A stretch of DNA of 64,000 bases from Microbotryum silenes-acaulis (taxonomy: Eukaryota; Basidiomycota; Microbotryomycetes; Microbotryales; Microbotryaceae), in NCBI GenBank assembly GCA_003665825.1, contig QPFY01000026.1, positions 62,001 to 126,000 of the forward strand. The letters run 5' to 3'. Below the pieces are notes generated by a model. That model did no database searches. It was not told the DNA's origin and was given only the letters and a program-made list of their open reading frames with translations. The position numbers were made by a program, and so were the translations under genes. Of the stretch, positions 34,485 to 47,165 are shown in pieces. Each line of letters opens with the position of its first letter. Positions within the stretch are counted from its first letter, which is position 1.

Positions 34485-37400
34485 ATGAATCGGGAAGACG
34501 TGGACTGGCTCTGTCGCGAGTCGTCCCCGCTCTCACCGCTTCCTTCGTCGCAGGAAGACGCCGACGCCGATGCCGACGATGGCGATGGCGATGACGAGAC
34601 CGTCGCACTGTCGCCCACCACGCTGCGCTCGCCTCGATCGCCGTCCCCGAACAAGGTTGGTGCGACCGAGCACGAGCACGACACGGATCTACGAGCCTCG
34701 AAGCGACCTCGGACGTCGACAGAGTTGGAGTCCTCTGTGCCTTCGCTCCAATTAGCTCGGGCGGCCACACCTCCTGACCAAGCACGTGACAACGACGCTC
34801 AACAAGTCTCCGCGTGTCGACGCGACGAAGCAACGTCAATCACTCCCCACGCGCCACCGATTGCGACCATCGACACCGCTGAGACGACAATTCCACCTCG
34901 TACGGACGATGCATACCTTCAACAACAATACATGTCCGCGAATGGTGCCGCTCTGATGCTTCAAGACCGCGTCGTCGAAGCTATGTCGTCGTGGATCAAC
35001 GAACCCTCGTCAATGGTGTTGACTTCCTATGGGGCATCGCAAGAGGTCCGACAGCTACAACAAGAACTCGGATCGCAGGACCTCGATGATTGGACACCGT
35101 CTTCTCAGGCTGTGCCATCTTCACCGGCCATGGCAGGTCTCGTATCAGGGCGTGATCCAGCTACCGACGAGACCGGCGCCGATGATTCGGGCGTCTTTGT
35201 GATGGAGCCGGACTGCGCAGAGGACGACGGCGAAAAGTGTGTTGGTAATGGTTATGCAGAAGAGGCAGAGCCTGTAGGAGCGGATGTGGAAGCTGAAGCA
35301 GAAGTGGAAGCAAGCGCAACCGCCGAGGCCGTGGATGACGAGATGGAAGATTACGAGGGCGACGACATGTGGGACACCGCGAGACTGGACGACCTAGATG
35401 GCGAACTCGGTCTCTTTCAATCGACAACAAAGCCGACCACGGTGGAAAAGGGTAAAGGTCGAGCGCAAGACGTGGACGACGACGAACCCTATCTCGAGGA
35501 AGAGAACACGGAGGAGCAATTGCGCCAATTCGGATTCGGCCACGTCCCACTAGGCTTCCAATTCGCCAACTCTCAGGCCCAAGAGTTTTCGGTAGGCACA
35601 TTCGTATTCCGCAGTAAAGCTATGCCGAAAGAGATCTCAAAGGCCGAGCTCGACAGAATCAAGGCGTTGCTTGATGCCGACGACGAGGACGATCAAGGCG
35701 GCGAACAGCCGACAACGCAACGACCAGTCATTGCCACTCGCGAGCTTCCAGCGTTCGTCCCACCGATGCTCAACAGACCCGGCGGCCGAACACAAGGCAC
35801 GGATCGCCCACGCGAGATGGCAAGCAAGGTGCCAGTTTCTACCCCACAGTTTGCTCGGCCGCTGATCGTCCCGACGTCACAAGCGCCAAACCTACCGCCG
35901 TCGTCTCGTCCCCTGACACCACACACCGCATCGATGGCCCCTTCGAGCGATGTCTTCGGTTCCGGGTCACGGTCGGCCGCACCATTCGCCTTGTTCTCAA
36001 GAGCGAATGGTCGACCCCTCCCAGCCCCTTCAGAAGACACTCTTCAGGTATCTCGCGCGATGATGGAATTCTCTCCGCCCCGAGCACGCCCGTCTTCCCG
36101 CGGCATGCCTTCACCGAACCCGAATCACAAGGTGGATACACCGACCAAGGTTGGCCGTCGATCTCCATTACTTCTTATTGAAAATGGCTTCGTTCCCGCT
36201 AGGGCAGTATTACCATCATCGAGTATCGCAACGGCCGAGGTCGAGTTGCCGACCGTCTCTCCGTCTGCAAAGGTGTCTTTGCCGGTATCGACTGCGCAAG
36301 TCGCCACACCACAGCCCATCCGGACTTCCATGCGTCCATCCTCCGCCTTTCGACCACCGTTCCTAGGTAGTCCCACGGCCGTGACATCTACCCCAGCCGG
36401 TGTCAAGACTGCACCGGCGATGCGTCGATTGAACCTCGGTATGACTCCTCGCGCGCGAGTTGGGGTGAATGGGTCGCCCGTCCCCAAGTTTACGACGCCG
36501 TTCAAAAATGGCAAGCGTCCCGAGGGCCTCACGCCTGCCGGTATCGCTCGAGTTGACCGGACACCGGCAAAAGCTCAGGGGTCCAACGCCGCGAGGGCTA
36601 CATCCAAGATCAATAACATTCAGTTAGCAGCGACCGAGGTGGTACGGCGACGCAATACCACGAGCGTCTTTGATTTCAGCGCGCCTAAGGAACCAAGACA
36701 AAGTCTGCGGGAGTTTGGTCTGTACCCTGGAACAGTTGATGAAACAGCTCTTCGCGCCCTTGGGATGTGAGTCTTGTCCAAAGCGGCAACAAAAGCTCAA
36801 GTGGGGCAGTTCTGACCCGGCTCGGACCACCTACAGACCTCTGGAGATCATCCAAATGGACCACATGCGCGCTGAAAAGTACGCGTTCCCAGGCGGACTC
36901 GGTGCTGCGCAAGCCCTGCAGTCGCTTTTTTTCGCCGGTTGCGATTACGCCACTTTGCCCTGGGTCGCCAACCATTGGTCGCTCGTCGTCTGGAAACTCG
37001 CCTCGTACGTTCGTGTCGAGCCAACGATGTACAAGCAGACCGAGTGGTGGTCTTTCCAAGCTGCAATCCGCCAGTTGAAATATCGCTATGAACGCGAGAT
37101 AAATCAAGCCCAACGGTCCTGCATCAAGCGCATACAGGAGCGGGACTCGAGCAGCTCGTTGCCGATGGTGCTGTGCGTGTCCAAGATACGTTATGGGGAT
37201 CCGAACTCTTTCGGCGACGAGGTGGAAAAGAGTCATACTGGCCGCAAGGATGTTGCTGGACTCGACTTGACGGACGGCTGGTATCGGATACGAGCCAATG
37301 TTGACGCGACGCTGAAGAGCGCAGTCGAGAGGGAGAAAGTCAGAGTTGGAAGCAAGATTGCTGTTTCAGGTGCCAGGGTGAGTCGACCAAAAGAAAAACC

Positions 37401-38628
37401 TCGTCATTTTGAGCGACATCTTTCCCACTCAGACTGACTCGGCGTCTCACGTTACTCAATTAGCTCGAAAATTCTTCCGAGGGAATCGACGTACTAGAAG
37501 CTTTTTATACCACCTCGCTCGCCATCACCGGCAACTCTACCTCTCTCGCACGATGGGACGCCCGGCTGGGCTTCACCGGCCATGCCTTTACGGCCACACT
37601 CCGATCGCTTAGTTCCGCGGGAGGTGTCGTGCCCCTTCTCAACGTCATAGTCGAACGAGTCTTCCCTCGTGGATACATCGACGCGGGAAAAGGATCAGGG
37701 GGTGAGCCATGGAACGAGGCGGAAGAACGACGGCGACAAGAGGAATGGCTGGTGAGTTTCGCACCAAATCAGATCTCTTGTCATCTGAGACTTATGCCAA
37801 GCGGTTCCTTTCGGACAGAATGGAAGCGCTAAAGCTCGGAACGGAGGTGACAAGTCCGCCAAGACGATGGCGTTGTGGGATGAGTTGACGGACATGCTCC
37901 GTGAAGCGATTGAGACGAGCAGCAATGGTCCGGAGACGGCTCGGTCTTCGTCAGGTGCGTTCCATTCTGCCCAAAGAGAATAGTTCGAAGACTGACGGAC
38001 GGCTTGGCTTTCCAGATGATCACGATCCGGACGAGGTCTTGGATCGGCTTAAAGAGGCAGCGTCCCGTATTCAACGCGCCAACATTGTTCGTCGTTTATC
38101 GTCTCAACACGTTACCTCGTGTTTGGACAAGTTGGCGGAGCGGGCTGAAATAGCCAAGGAAAGACGGTCTCGCGGCTATGACGTGGACGAATCGGTGAGT
38201 ATATCTAGGCCTGTACGACGACCTGTCCTTGGGCCGATACTTCCGTTTGACCTCTCAGCAGATGCAACGTGCTCCACGAAACGTTCGAAGCTTCCGGGTC
38301 ATTCGCATTCGGGATGCTCTTGTCACGGACGAGACGAAATCGCAGCGCACTGCACAACTCACGGTGTGGGACTGCGACAACCTTGGGGATGACTTCTTGC
38401 GGGAGGGAAAACGATATATGGTGAGTCACAGCATATACTGCGTATCGAGTACATGGCTTATGAATGATCGGGCCCATCACAATCGCAAACCAGATCTCGA
38501 ACGTTGTACCAAAAGGCGTGTGGAATTTGCGCAGCAGCGAAATCACCCTCTCGACACGCAAGGATGCGAAATGGAAACGATTAGCCGCCTCGGGCGTTCC
38601 CATCGATGACGATGTAGACTCTCTCTGA
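34485..38628 (+). CDS. BRH2: BRCA2/Brh2 homologous recombination mediator
   Basis: Seven exons: 34485..36766, 36837..37377, 37464..37751, 37819..37954, 38016..38194, 38259..38420 and 38494..38628 (1240 aa). The C-terminal third is the BRCA2 DNA-binding domain: helical part WVANHWSLVVWKLASYVRV, OB1 LDLTDGWYRIRANVDATL, OB2 LAITGNSTSLARWDARLGF with a helical insert in the tower position, OB3 ending VWNLRSSEITLSTRKDAKW. The N-terminus is acidic and disordered. LFSRANGRPLPAPSEDTL around residue 504 fits a BRC repeat (FxxA = FSRA) for Rad51 binding; a second possible one, GFQFANSQ, is weaker. Brh2-type proteins load Rad51 on ssDNA and usually need Dss1. Exon 4 is the least certain because an alternative acceptor would change the tower sequence. 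Confidence 0.92.
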
Positions 38629-40269
38629 TTTCATTCTCTTAGTACCCTATTTCGTAGTTGCATTACATGTATTGTGAAATACTCTACGCATCGTCGTTAG
38701 CATTCATCTCATTCTGCGTTCTATCAATTTAGAGAGCAGCGCGGGAGCTTGAGCAGTTTTTCGAGCACCATGTTGCCCCGAGGGTACGAGTGGGGGAAGG
38801 CCGCAGGGTGTATTCGGTCGCGTTGTAGATATGGCTGGCTCTGTGCATGGGCGAAGATTCGCTGATTAGTCTTTTTCCCTGCGGCGCCTGGACTCACTGC
38901 AGTGAGCTGGCCCCAGGTCTTTAACTTGAGCCGGAAGCGAGATGCTGGATGGCCCTTCACAATAGACATGCTTAGTGACGCAATCATACCATGAAGGGTC
39001 TTCGGAATCCCTTCTCGGAATCGCGTGCGCTATCTCGCTCACCACACCTCGCTGTTGTCATCGGTGACTCGAATTGATGCCAGGTTCCACTGCAGCACTA
39101 GCCAAAGTTGCCTAGACCGCCGGGCCACGCGTCTTGCACCCAGTGTAGTAAACCTGTCGAGTTTATCGAAATATTTAGCCCAGTACAAAGCATCTGTACA
39201 GACATTGTTTCATGCTTGACAAATACCTACGCAGAAGGACCAACAGACGAAGTTCGCACCCAGCATCGATTTAAGTACCTCGACTTGACGTTTCCGTCGA
39301 TACGCAACCATCTCAGGGAAAAGGTGAAACGGATCAAAAATCCTCTACCCTTCTTTGGATCACCTCCCTCCATAACTTAAGTGTACTTGGCCCAGAAAGA
39401 TGCCCCATCGAGCTGACCTTTCGCTTCCCAGAACCCCGGAGACACGTCGACCTACTAACTACTACTAGTAGTCCCGGCCGGAGTGATGGATGGGCTGAGG
39501 TCGTGCGCGATCTTTCCGAAGATGCTAAGTCGAGTTGAAATTAGCATTTTAAATATAAGTATGTACTAGTGAGCACAGTGCATGCTACTCTGGGTGACCG
39601 ATCAGTAGGTGGCACCGTAACCTAAGTTCGAACGCCGGGGGACAGAAATGATTTGCCGCCTGTCCAAAGCAGCAGATTAGGACACCGATGCCAGAAGTGA
39701 GCAAATTTCCTTAACTCTGTAACCACGTCGTAAGAAAAGTCCAGTATTTATCGTCTTTCAGTTCAGCGCACTGAGGGTTCGCCTCGTCAAGCGTTGTCCA
39801 CCCTCACCGGCTCGCCAATCTGTTCATGAGCCATGCTGGACGGGCAACCGTGGAGGCGCCGAGGCGGAATTTTCTGATAACACGGAGACGGATGAGTATT
39901 GTGCGCCCCAAACTCTGGTTCTGAGATTTGGGGATGGGCGAGACTAGAGCACTGTGTGAGAGACGCGTGTTGGACGCGCCGGCTGAATGTTCTAGGAGCT
40001 TGTCTTTGATTCACTGTGAGTGAGCCTCCCCGGTAGCACCAGACAAGTGCCGAGCTACCGGCTGGCGTTGCGAGGAAACAATCACTCGTCGTAGAAACTC
40101 AAAAGATTTCAGCCGCTATGGTCATAGGAACTGCGTCAGTCTACAATCGTACTCTATAAATTCGTGAATTTGAGGCGCTCCCCTGATGCACCCTGGCTTT
40201 CCCACCACAAGTCCGCCAATGGTCTGCCCAGCCCAGGTCATTGGAACACGCGCGCTCACTGTCCCAGGT
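38629..40269. other. Gene-poor interval upstream of the U2 snRNA gene
   Basis: 1.6 kb without a supported protein gene. Open frames here are below 100 codons and show no familiar sequence. A B-box-like GTTCGAAC near 39626 was examined as a tRNA and rejected. The last few hundred bases should contain the U2 promoter, but no specific element was recognised. Confidence 0.55.
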
Positions 40270-40430
40270 ACCTTTTCTGGCCTTTTGGCTTAGATCAAGT
40301 GTAGTATCTGTTCTTATCAGTTTTGATTACTGATAGTTGTTCAACGAACAACATCCAATCAAATCTTATCTTTCGTTGCCTGGGTGTGCAGTTCTTGGGC
40401 TTGCCCTCCTGCTTCCCAAGATGTCCGTGC
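40270..40430 (+). ncRNA. U2 spliceosomal snRNA
   Basis: The 5' region GGCCTTTTGGCTTAGATC followed by AAGTGTAGTATCTGTTCTTA is the nearly invariant U2 core. It includes GTAGTA, which pairs with the intron branch site. TATCAG...CTGATA forms stem IIa, and GTTGTTC/GAACAAC around AAC forms stem IIb at about 40336-40353. A degenerate Sm-like AATCAAATCTTATC follows. TCTTGGG/CCCAAGA with a pyrimidine-rich loop (about 40392-40422) forms the terminal stem-loop. The 5' end is set at the A before CCTTTTCTGG; the 3' end is approximate. U2 base-pairs with the branch site in pre-mRNA splicing. Confidence 0.93.
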
Positions 40431-42376
40431 TATCTCACTCCCAGCGCGGTACGTCAAAGGCGCCACTTTGCCTTTTGCCACTGCGCACTCTTACTTCCTT
40501 TTTACTTCTCTGTTTGCAATACCTGGGCACCAGGGGGGCAATAAGGGAGCGCAACTCTACACAGCCGTAACGAATGGATACGTGATAAGGAGCCCATAAT
40601 ACTCCGCGGTGGAGTAAAGGCGGGTTCCTCGGTAGTACTCTCGAAGATGCTTGACAAATTGAACAATAAACTGATCCGTTGCAGAGCGAAACGTTACATC
40701 AGCTCACTGTGCGGCGGACAAAGACGAAGTCGGGCAGTCTGAAGGATCACCGAGAGAATTACTCACCGTCCCTACTGGGGTAGGATCGAAGATTGTCGGT
40801 GCAGTCAACGGGCGCGCACCTGAACGACGACGCGATCCACAGGGGCGCAGGGATAAGTTCCGTTTTCTACTGGACCCCAGGTGCGCCACAACCCATGCAT
40901 CGCCCACTTACTCCTGGAGGTCGTTGACGGCACCGTAAGAGCACCTCAATGGGGTATAGCGAGTGCAGGCCCTGGCGTTCTTGAAGAGCGAGGCGCAGGA
41001 CGCGCAGGCATCATGCATCATCTGCGATACAGATCAGATTCGTCCATCATTACACAGTGCCGCAGAAAACTTTACGCTGGCCTCGGTGAGAGGCGATGGT
41101 GAGGCGGGAGTGGAACTAGGCCATAAAGTAAACGATGGATGGCTTCTGTGGAGCGTGCCGAGACGGGATAGCGAACGGAGAGTAGGAAGGCCGAGGAGGA
41201 GGAACATAACTCACCGATGAGAACCTCATGTCCCTTGCAAGGACTGCGCATCCTGGCTTGGGGGACCACTTTCTTCATACTGCGAGTAGCAGTTGAATAA
41301 CTGGAGTGAAGAACAAGCACAGCGGCGACGATGACACCGCAGCGAGGGAACAGCATTCTGCCCCGGAGAGGAGGATGGAAAGGGGCCCGACCAGAGATCG
41401 ACGTTGAGCGGTGTTTTGGAGCTGATGGGAAGCTCGAGATGGTGGAAAATTTGAAGGAGGGGACGAAGGAGAGGAATCGAGAGACGAAGCGCGTTGATGA
41501 TCCGGAGAGGATGAACGTCAAACAGCACCCAGCATTTTGTCATGGGTAGGTAGGTAGGCATGCTGACGCGTTCTGTTCATCACGGTCACCGTGAAAGCTG
41601 CCAGTATCTTGGTACCCGCGTCGCGCACGCATGCCTATCCCGAGCCCCCGAGTCCTGCCGATCCTGCCGGCCGCCGAGTCCAGGCTGGAGACTCAACAGC
41701 TAAATTGGGAATGATGACTGCAACTGCCGGTGTGCCATCCGCGTGAGAACTCATCACTCGCGAGATCCGTTAAACACATTTCATACATACCTATGGAACT
41801 CATTTACCTAGGCAGGCAGGTAGGTGAGCCGGCAGTTTAAATAGGTAGCTCGCAACATTGTGGGTAAGGTACCACGAATATAGGTGGCGCACAGCCTTGC
41901 AGCGGTCAATAATTGGCGTCAAAATATCGAGAGCAAATCGCACTCGCTTCCGCCGAAGACGGGCTATCCGAGAAAGCATGTCATGACAAATAACACCCAT
42001 TTCTATTACGATGTGCAGATATGTGCAAGAAGATCATCACAAAGGACCGAAGGCAAACATGGGGAAGAAGCAAAGAAGTGTTCGTCCCGCATCCCGGTCG
42101 CTGCCGGGCTGGGAGTTAATCATTCTGATATGAGCTGAGGTTAGACAAACAAAAAGACAGGTGGGGCAATATGATAATATACTCATAACACTCCGCGATC
42201 AGGGAGATAAAGAAGCTAAATGAACTTGGGAAACATAAGAACAAACACAGATGCCATCTTGGACACGATCGGGATCAGCGGAAGTAGAGTGTCTTTCGGT
42301 ATAGGTCGGGATGAGGACAGGACACGGGGCGTAGCGTCGTCGTGAGAATACAGTTGTAAGGTTTGTATCAAGCGCC
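40431..42376. other. Gene-poor interval with one possible small gene
   Basis: Nearly 2 kb between the U2 snRNA and the chitin synthase stop codon. Apart from the small secreted-protein candidate at 41072-41356 nothing was recognised. GGTAGGTAGGTAGG-like simple runs occur near 41545 and 41810-41830. Confidence 0.5.
41072..41356 (-). CDS. Possible small secreted protein (hypothetical)
   Basis: Two exons, 41215..41356 and 41072..41145, would join over a 69-nt intron with a GTGAGT donor and a CACAG acceptor to give about 71 aa. The intron length and splice sites match genuine introns in this window. The N-terminus MLFPRCGVIVAAVLVLHSSY is a plausible signal peptide with a hydrophobic core ending near STA. 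The rest is short, basic and proline-containing, with only one further Cys, and resembles no family I know. There is no neighbour context. It could be chance. Confidence 0.3.
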   Translation of the reverse strand: MLFPRCGVIVAAVLVLHSSYSTATRSMKKVVPQARMRSPCKGHEVLIGELCSSSSAFLLSVRYPVSARSTEAIHRLLYGLVPLPPHHRLSPRPA

Positions 42377-45300
42377 TCAGAGTTGCGGAGGTGCAGCGCC
42401 AGGCGGGAGGGAGCCGCCCCCTGAGGTCGGAGAGAAGACGGCGTCCTGTCCGCCTTGGGACGGCCTTGATCGCTGATGCGACGATGTTTGACCTTGCTGC
42501 GATGGTCTACGCGTACGTTGGACGACCCTCACGCCTTCCGAGCCCGGAACAGGTCCCGCATCTACGAGGCTGACGCCGCGTGGCTTGCTTTGCTGGCGCG
42601 CAGGTCTCGACGTGTCGGTAGCGTTAGACGCCGAAGGGATGATGCTCGAGCGACCGGAGCGACCTTGCGACTCGTCGGAGGGTGTCGAGCCTCTCCCGAC
42701 CTCAGCTGGGAAACTCGCCGTCGAGTCGAGAGCCGGAGAAGATCTCTGTTGCTCGCTGAGGATGGCCTCCCTTTCCAACTCGTCACTATCATAGCCCTCG
42801 GCGAAGCGAGGGTACTCGTGCGCGTGCCCATGGTGGAACGAGGTCGTCGAAGAGTGCGCGCTAGCCACTTGTTGTGCCAACGGCGCAGGGAGCTCGAGCT
42901 GAGTAGGGTAGCGGGGAACGGTGCTCAACGAAGCGCTGGCGGGCAGAGAGTTGTACGTGTCGGTTGAGACGATCGAGTGGCGGTAGCTCGTCGAGCGGTG
43001 TGGGGAGCCGTGACGGATGTGCGCGTTCAGAACGTCGTAGGCCGAGTCGCGCGAGAGCGTTCCGGCTCGGTAGCGACGATCGCGTTCAAAGTCGGCCCAT
43101 CGCTTCATGACGATATTGCTGCTGTCAAACGTGCCGTCCTTGTCGGAGTGCGAACGTCCATCGTCACCCGCGACCTTGCGAGTCTGACCCCACGAGAAGT
43201 CGTCCATGTGCAAGAACGCGTAGACAGGGAGGACAAAGTTCCAGATCGGCAGCGACAGGAGATAGATCATCATCCAGCCGAGATACTCGACCTTGCGCGA
43301 CGTTACGACGATGAGAATTGCCGGGATACCGAGAATGATGGCCAGCAGGATGAGAGAGAGGACAGGTTTGGTCGTGCCGGGGATGATGGCGATGACAATG
43401 AGATATCTGTAGGACGGACACCAAGTTCGATCAGTCCCAGCGTAATACAGTATATTGCGCAGCGCGTCATAAACTCACGTGGTGAAGGCAATGGCAGCAG
43501 GCAAGACCAAGGTACCAGCCAACTCCATGAAGATGACGAAGCGCATCGAGAAGCAAAATACACCGCAAAGATCAGGGACCTTGAATAGCTCGAACAAGTT
43601 GTGTATGGTCGAGTTGATCCAACGACGACGTTGCGACAGAAGGACTCGAAACGTGTCAGGGACCACGGTCTTGCACACGGCCTGGGGGCAGAACATCATT
43701 TTGCGGCGCGGGAAGGTCGACAGCATCAACGTCGTCAAGTATCGATCTTCTCCGAGGAGCAGCAGGTTCTTCTTGTGCAGCGTATCGACGACGTTCTCCG
43801 AGTAGTGCATGACGATGTCGGGGTTCGCGAGCACGGGCACCCAGTATCCGTCGGCTCCCTTTGGCGCCTTGATGCGGTACATCGAGAAGCAACCGGGCAA
43901 GCAGGTCACACCACCAAACATGGATTCGAACGCCTTCGTCAAGTGATGCGACACGTAGTATTCGAACACTGCGAGATCAACTTCGCGTCAGCACTCATCC
44001 AGAGCAAACACCAGTTTGACCATGCTCACCTTGGATCATCGTCACCCACGTCTCGCTCTTGTTCGCGATCTTGGTCTCACCGCACAATCCCATAATTTCC
44101 GGGTCGTGGACCATGCACGAGATCATGCGCGAGACTGAATCGGGGAAAATCTTGGTGTCGGCATCGACCATGAGCACGACCTCGTATCGATCCGGCGAGA
44201 TGCCGGTGCATCGCCACAGCGAGTTGAAGAACTCGTACTCGAATGTCGTCATGCGCTCATCAAACATGACCTTTTGCAGGAAGCCCATCAACATGACTTG
44301 CGAGTCACGCTTGCCTCGATTGCCCGGTTTGGGATCGTTGACCTCGGACGGGTTGCCGATCTTGGCGACGAGCACGATCGGCACGCGCTGTTGCTTGCTC
44401 ATTTCGACGGTGTTATTGTCATAGTCGTAGAAACCGGCGAATATCTTGGCCTGATTATGTGCCTTGTGCCCATCGGCGATGGCGACGTACGATTGCGGCT
44501 CGACCTCTTCGACCGGCACAACGAGCTCCTTCATCATGCCGAGCACGATCTCTGGCGTCGTGAGACGATTACCCGATCCCTTAACCATGCCGTCGGCAAT
44601 GACGAGGATGACTTTGTGCGAGTTGGGGTAATCGGTCGTCGAAAGTGAGTCGAGGGTGGTGCGCAAGCCCTCAATGGACTCGGAGTAGGCCGTGACGAGC
44701 AAGATGGAATGCACGAGGGGGTAGTTGAACGGCTGGTAGTCCGCCGGGGGTTGCGCAACGACGTCACCGAGAGGGAAGGGGCAGCCGGTACCGTTCCCTA
44801 GGGAGTCGCCGGTGGGGGAGCGAGACATCATGTCGTAGTTGAAGACCGAGGGGGGGAAGGAAGCCGAGCTGGGCGACGCGAGCCCACCGGGCGAACCTGG
44901 TGGGGAGTTGCGCATCGCGCCGCCGAGGAAGTTCTTGCTGCTGAGACTGGGCGCTATCGACTTGCGGTACTCGCCGTACTTGTTCTCCGCGCGCGGTGAC
45001 GTGACTCCTGAGCCGGCGGCATGTGCCTTGAGCAAATCACCGCGAGAGAATCGACTCTTGTTCGGCAGCATCGACTTGCGTTGCAGCTTGACGTTGGGGC
45101 GGAAGCGCGCCGGGGCCGGGCGATAGATGTCCTGGGTCCAGTTCTCAATCTCACTTGCACGTGCCCGTCGTTGCTCGTAGGTCTCCTGAGGGAAACGACC
45201 AATCTTCCACGACAAAAACCAGCCAAAGATGACGGCCATCGCGAAACGGATGATCACGACGCCGATGATTACAACCAGTGAGACATAGAGCACGACGTCG

Positions 45301-47165
45301 GACGCGACACAGCCGATCGAGTTCGAGTCGACGAAACCGACGCGGATCGTGTCGACGAGGCATTCGGCGACGCGTCGCTGCTTCGTTGAGACCATGTGCG
45401 CCGTGATGTCGGTCGCGGTGAAGGTCGAGTTCGGGACCATGAGCGCATCAAAGATAGGAGGGAACGTGACTTGCGTTTTGTCGAGCCAAGTTAGCAACGA
45501 GAAGTCGAGAACAGCTCTGTGTGAAGCATCAAATACAACTGCGAGTCAGCCCCGAGCGTTCAGACGGCAAGGCACACGCACACGCAAGGTTGTGACCTTA
45601 CCCATCGTAGACACCCAGATTCCTCGATGCATTTTTGAGGTCACTCCATTCGAAATAGACCTGTCCCTGCGACTTGAGCTTGCTGAAGGCGGTGCGAGCG
45701 TCGGCTTGCGTGTGGCACAGTCGTCCTTCGGAGTAGCCCGTCAAGTTGCGCGTGCTCGTGCCGTATTGGTTGTAGAGGTTACAGGGGAAGTACCAGCCGA
45801 GCTTGTTGCCGGCGGTCGGGATCCCGGTGCCCGCGGTTGGGGTAATGATGTCGAGGCACTTTTCGTTGACCTTCTGGAAGAGAAACGAGCCGTCCATCCC
45901 ACCGGCGCCAAAGGATGAGTAAAGCGGGTTCGTGCCGGCGCCGATCCCGTACGCTTCGACGTGGGTGAAGTTATTGAGGTCATAATCGTAACCATGAAAG
46001 ATCATCGAGCCTCCTTGGATTGTGTTGTGGCGGTAGCGCAACGGCGGCGTGCCACACACGGAGCTGGTGAAGCCGAATGTCAAAAAACCGACCGCAGCCA
46101 TGCAAGTCGCGATGATGCAGAGCATGCCGATCTTCTCCCGCCACGCATCACGACGATCTTTAGAACGCAGACCTGTACATAGATCCCAGAGTTCGCGCGT
46201 TAGTGGCTGGCATCATCGACTATCGCAGCAGCGAGCGCAGACCGCAAGCAGTGCAGCGCGGAGAGCGGAGAGCGGAACTCACCAAAACATTTGAGCACGG
46301 CGGACGGGACAAGAATGGTGACGACTTTGCAGAAGACCATCCACGGGCCAAGAGGCTGTTTCTGCGTATTGAACATGCGACTCTTCTCGTATGACCCTCC
46401 GGCCTTCACGGCCTGGTTCGATGCACCCGATTGAAGGTTGTTGGGGCGGCGCAACGTCGTGCCTCGCTTGAACATGCTCAGCCCGGTTTCGGTCGCCATG
46501 CCTTCCTCGCGGCCGAGCACGCTCTTGCCTCGACGCAGGCCAGTACCTGATCCGGGGCTCGCCGTCGAGTTCCCTGCCACGATGGAGGGGTCGACGTGGG
46601 ACAAGCCAGCGGTCGCGGTGTGGCCCGTCCGAGACACTGCGGCGACGCCTCGGCCCTCGAGCTCCATCACTGCGGCGTGCTGGCGGTAGTTGTAAAGTCG
46701 ATGCGACTCGTCAACGCGCTCTCGATCGGGTCGCACGAGCGACTTTTTCCTTCGGAATCCGTTCCCTGCAGCACTCAATCCCGTTGCTGTGGCCGAGGTG
46801 TCGTTGCTGCTAAGGTGGTGGGCGTTCTGCGACGACGAGGCACCCCCCGTCGAGCCTCCGTCTCCGCCGCCGGAGCCGAGCAGATTCGCGCGAGATGCAT
46901 CGAGCACGGAGAACTGCACCCTCGATGACGAAGCACCCGCGACGGCGGGCACCGACAGATCGGACCCGTTCGCGTAAGGGTTGGGCATCAACGGCGGTCG
47001 AGACGGCTGAGGGTCCTGGGCGTAATAGGAGGGGGCGGACAGATCGGTGCCGCTTGACGATTGTCGATTGATGGACGGCGGCAGTGCCTGCGCTCGCTGT
47101 GGCCTCGCACCGACGCCCAGCGCCGACGGGGGAGCCGATCGAGCCGGTCGTCCAAAGTCGTCCAT
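42377..47165 (-). CDS. CHS3: Chitin synthase, class IV (Chs3-like)
   Basis: Five exons: 46283..47165, 45602..46172, 44030..45516, 43479..43968 and 42377..43406 (1486 aa). A membrane segment near [17 protein letters not shown] is followed by a luminal region with cytochrome-b5-like character, then a membrane segment [18 protein letters not shown]. The catalytic domain contains [40 protein letters not shown] and the hallmark [13 protein letters not shown], followed by several C-terminal membrane spans. The enzyme polymerises N-acetylglucosamine from UDP-GlcNAc into cell-wall chitin at the plasma membrane. Length and layout fit class IV, which in yeast depends on Chs4-type activators. N- and C-terminal tails are Ser/Pro-rich and presumably regulatory. 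Phases agree at all junctions; the longest intron (45517..45601) is 85 nt. Confidence 0.94.

Noticed and set aside
36685..37236. 183-codon frame antisense to BRH2
   Set aside because: It lies opposite the conserved BRCA2 DNA-binding domain, which explains the composition. No domain is visible.
37766..37855. Alternative BRH2 exon starting at 37774 (TYAKRF...)
   Set aside because: It looks tower-like but would need a 17-38 nt intron afterwards. The GGACAG acceptor at 37818 gives a normal 67-nt intron and an open frame.
39595..39650. tRNA-like B-box GTTCGAAC with a possible A-box upstream
   Set aside because: No acceptor stem or anticodon arm pairing could be made around it.
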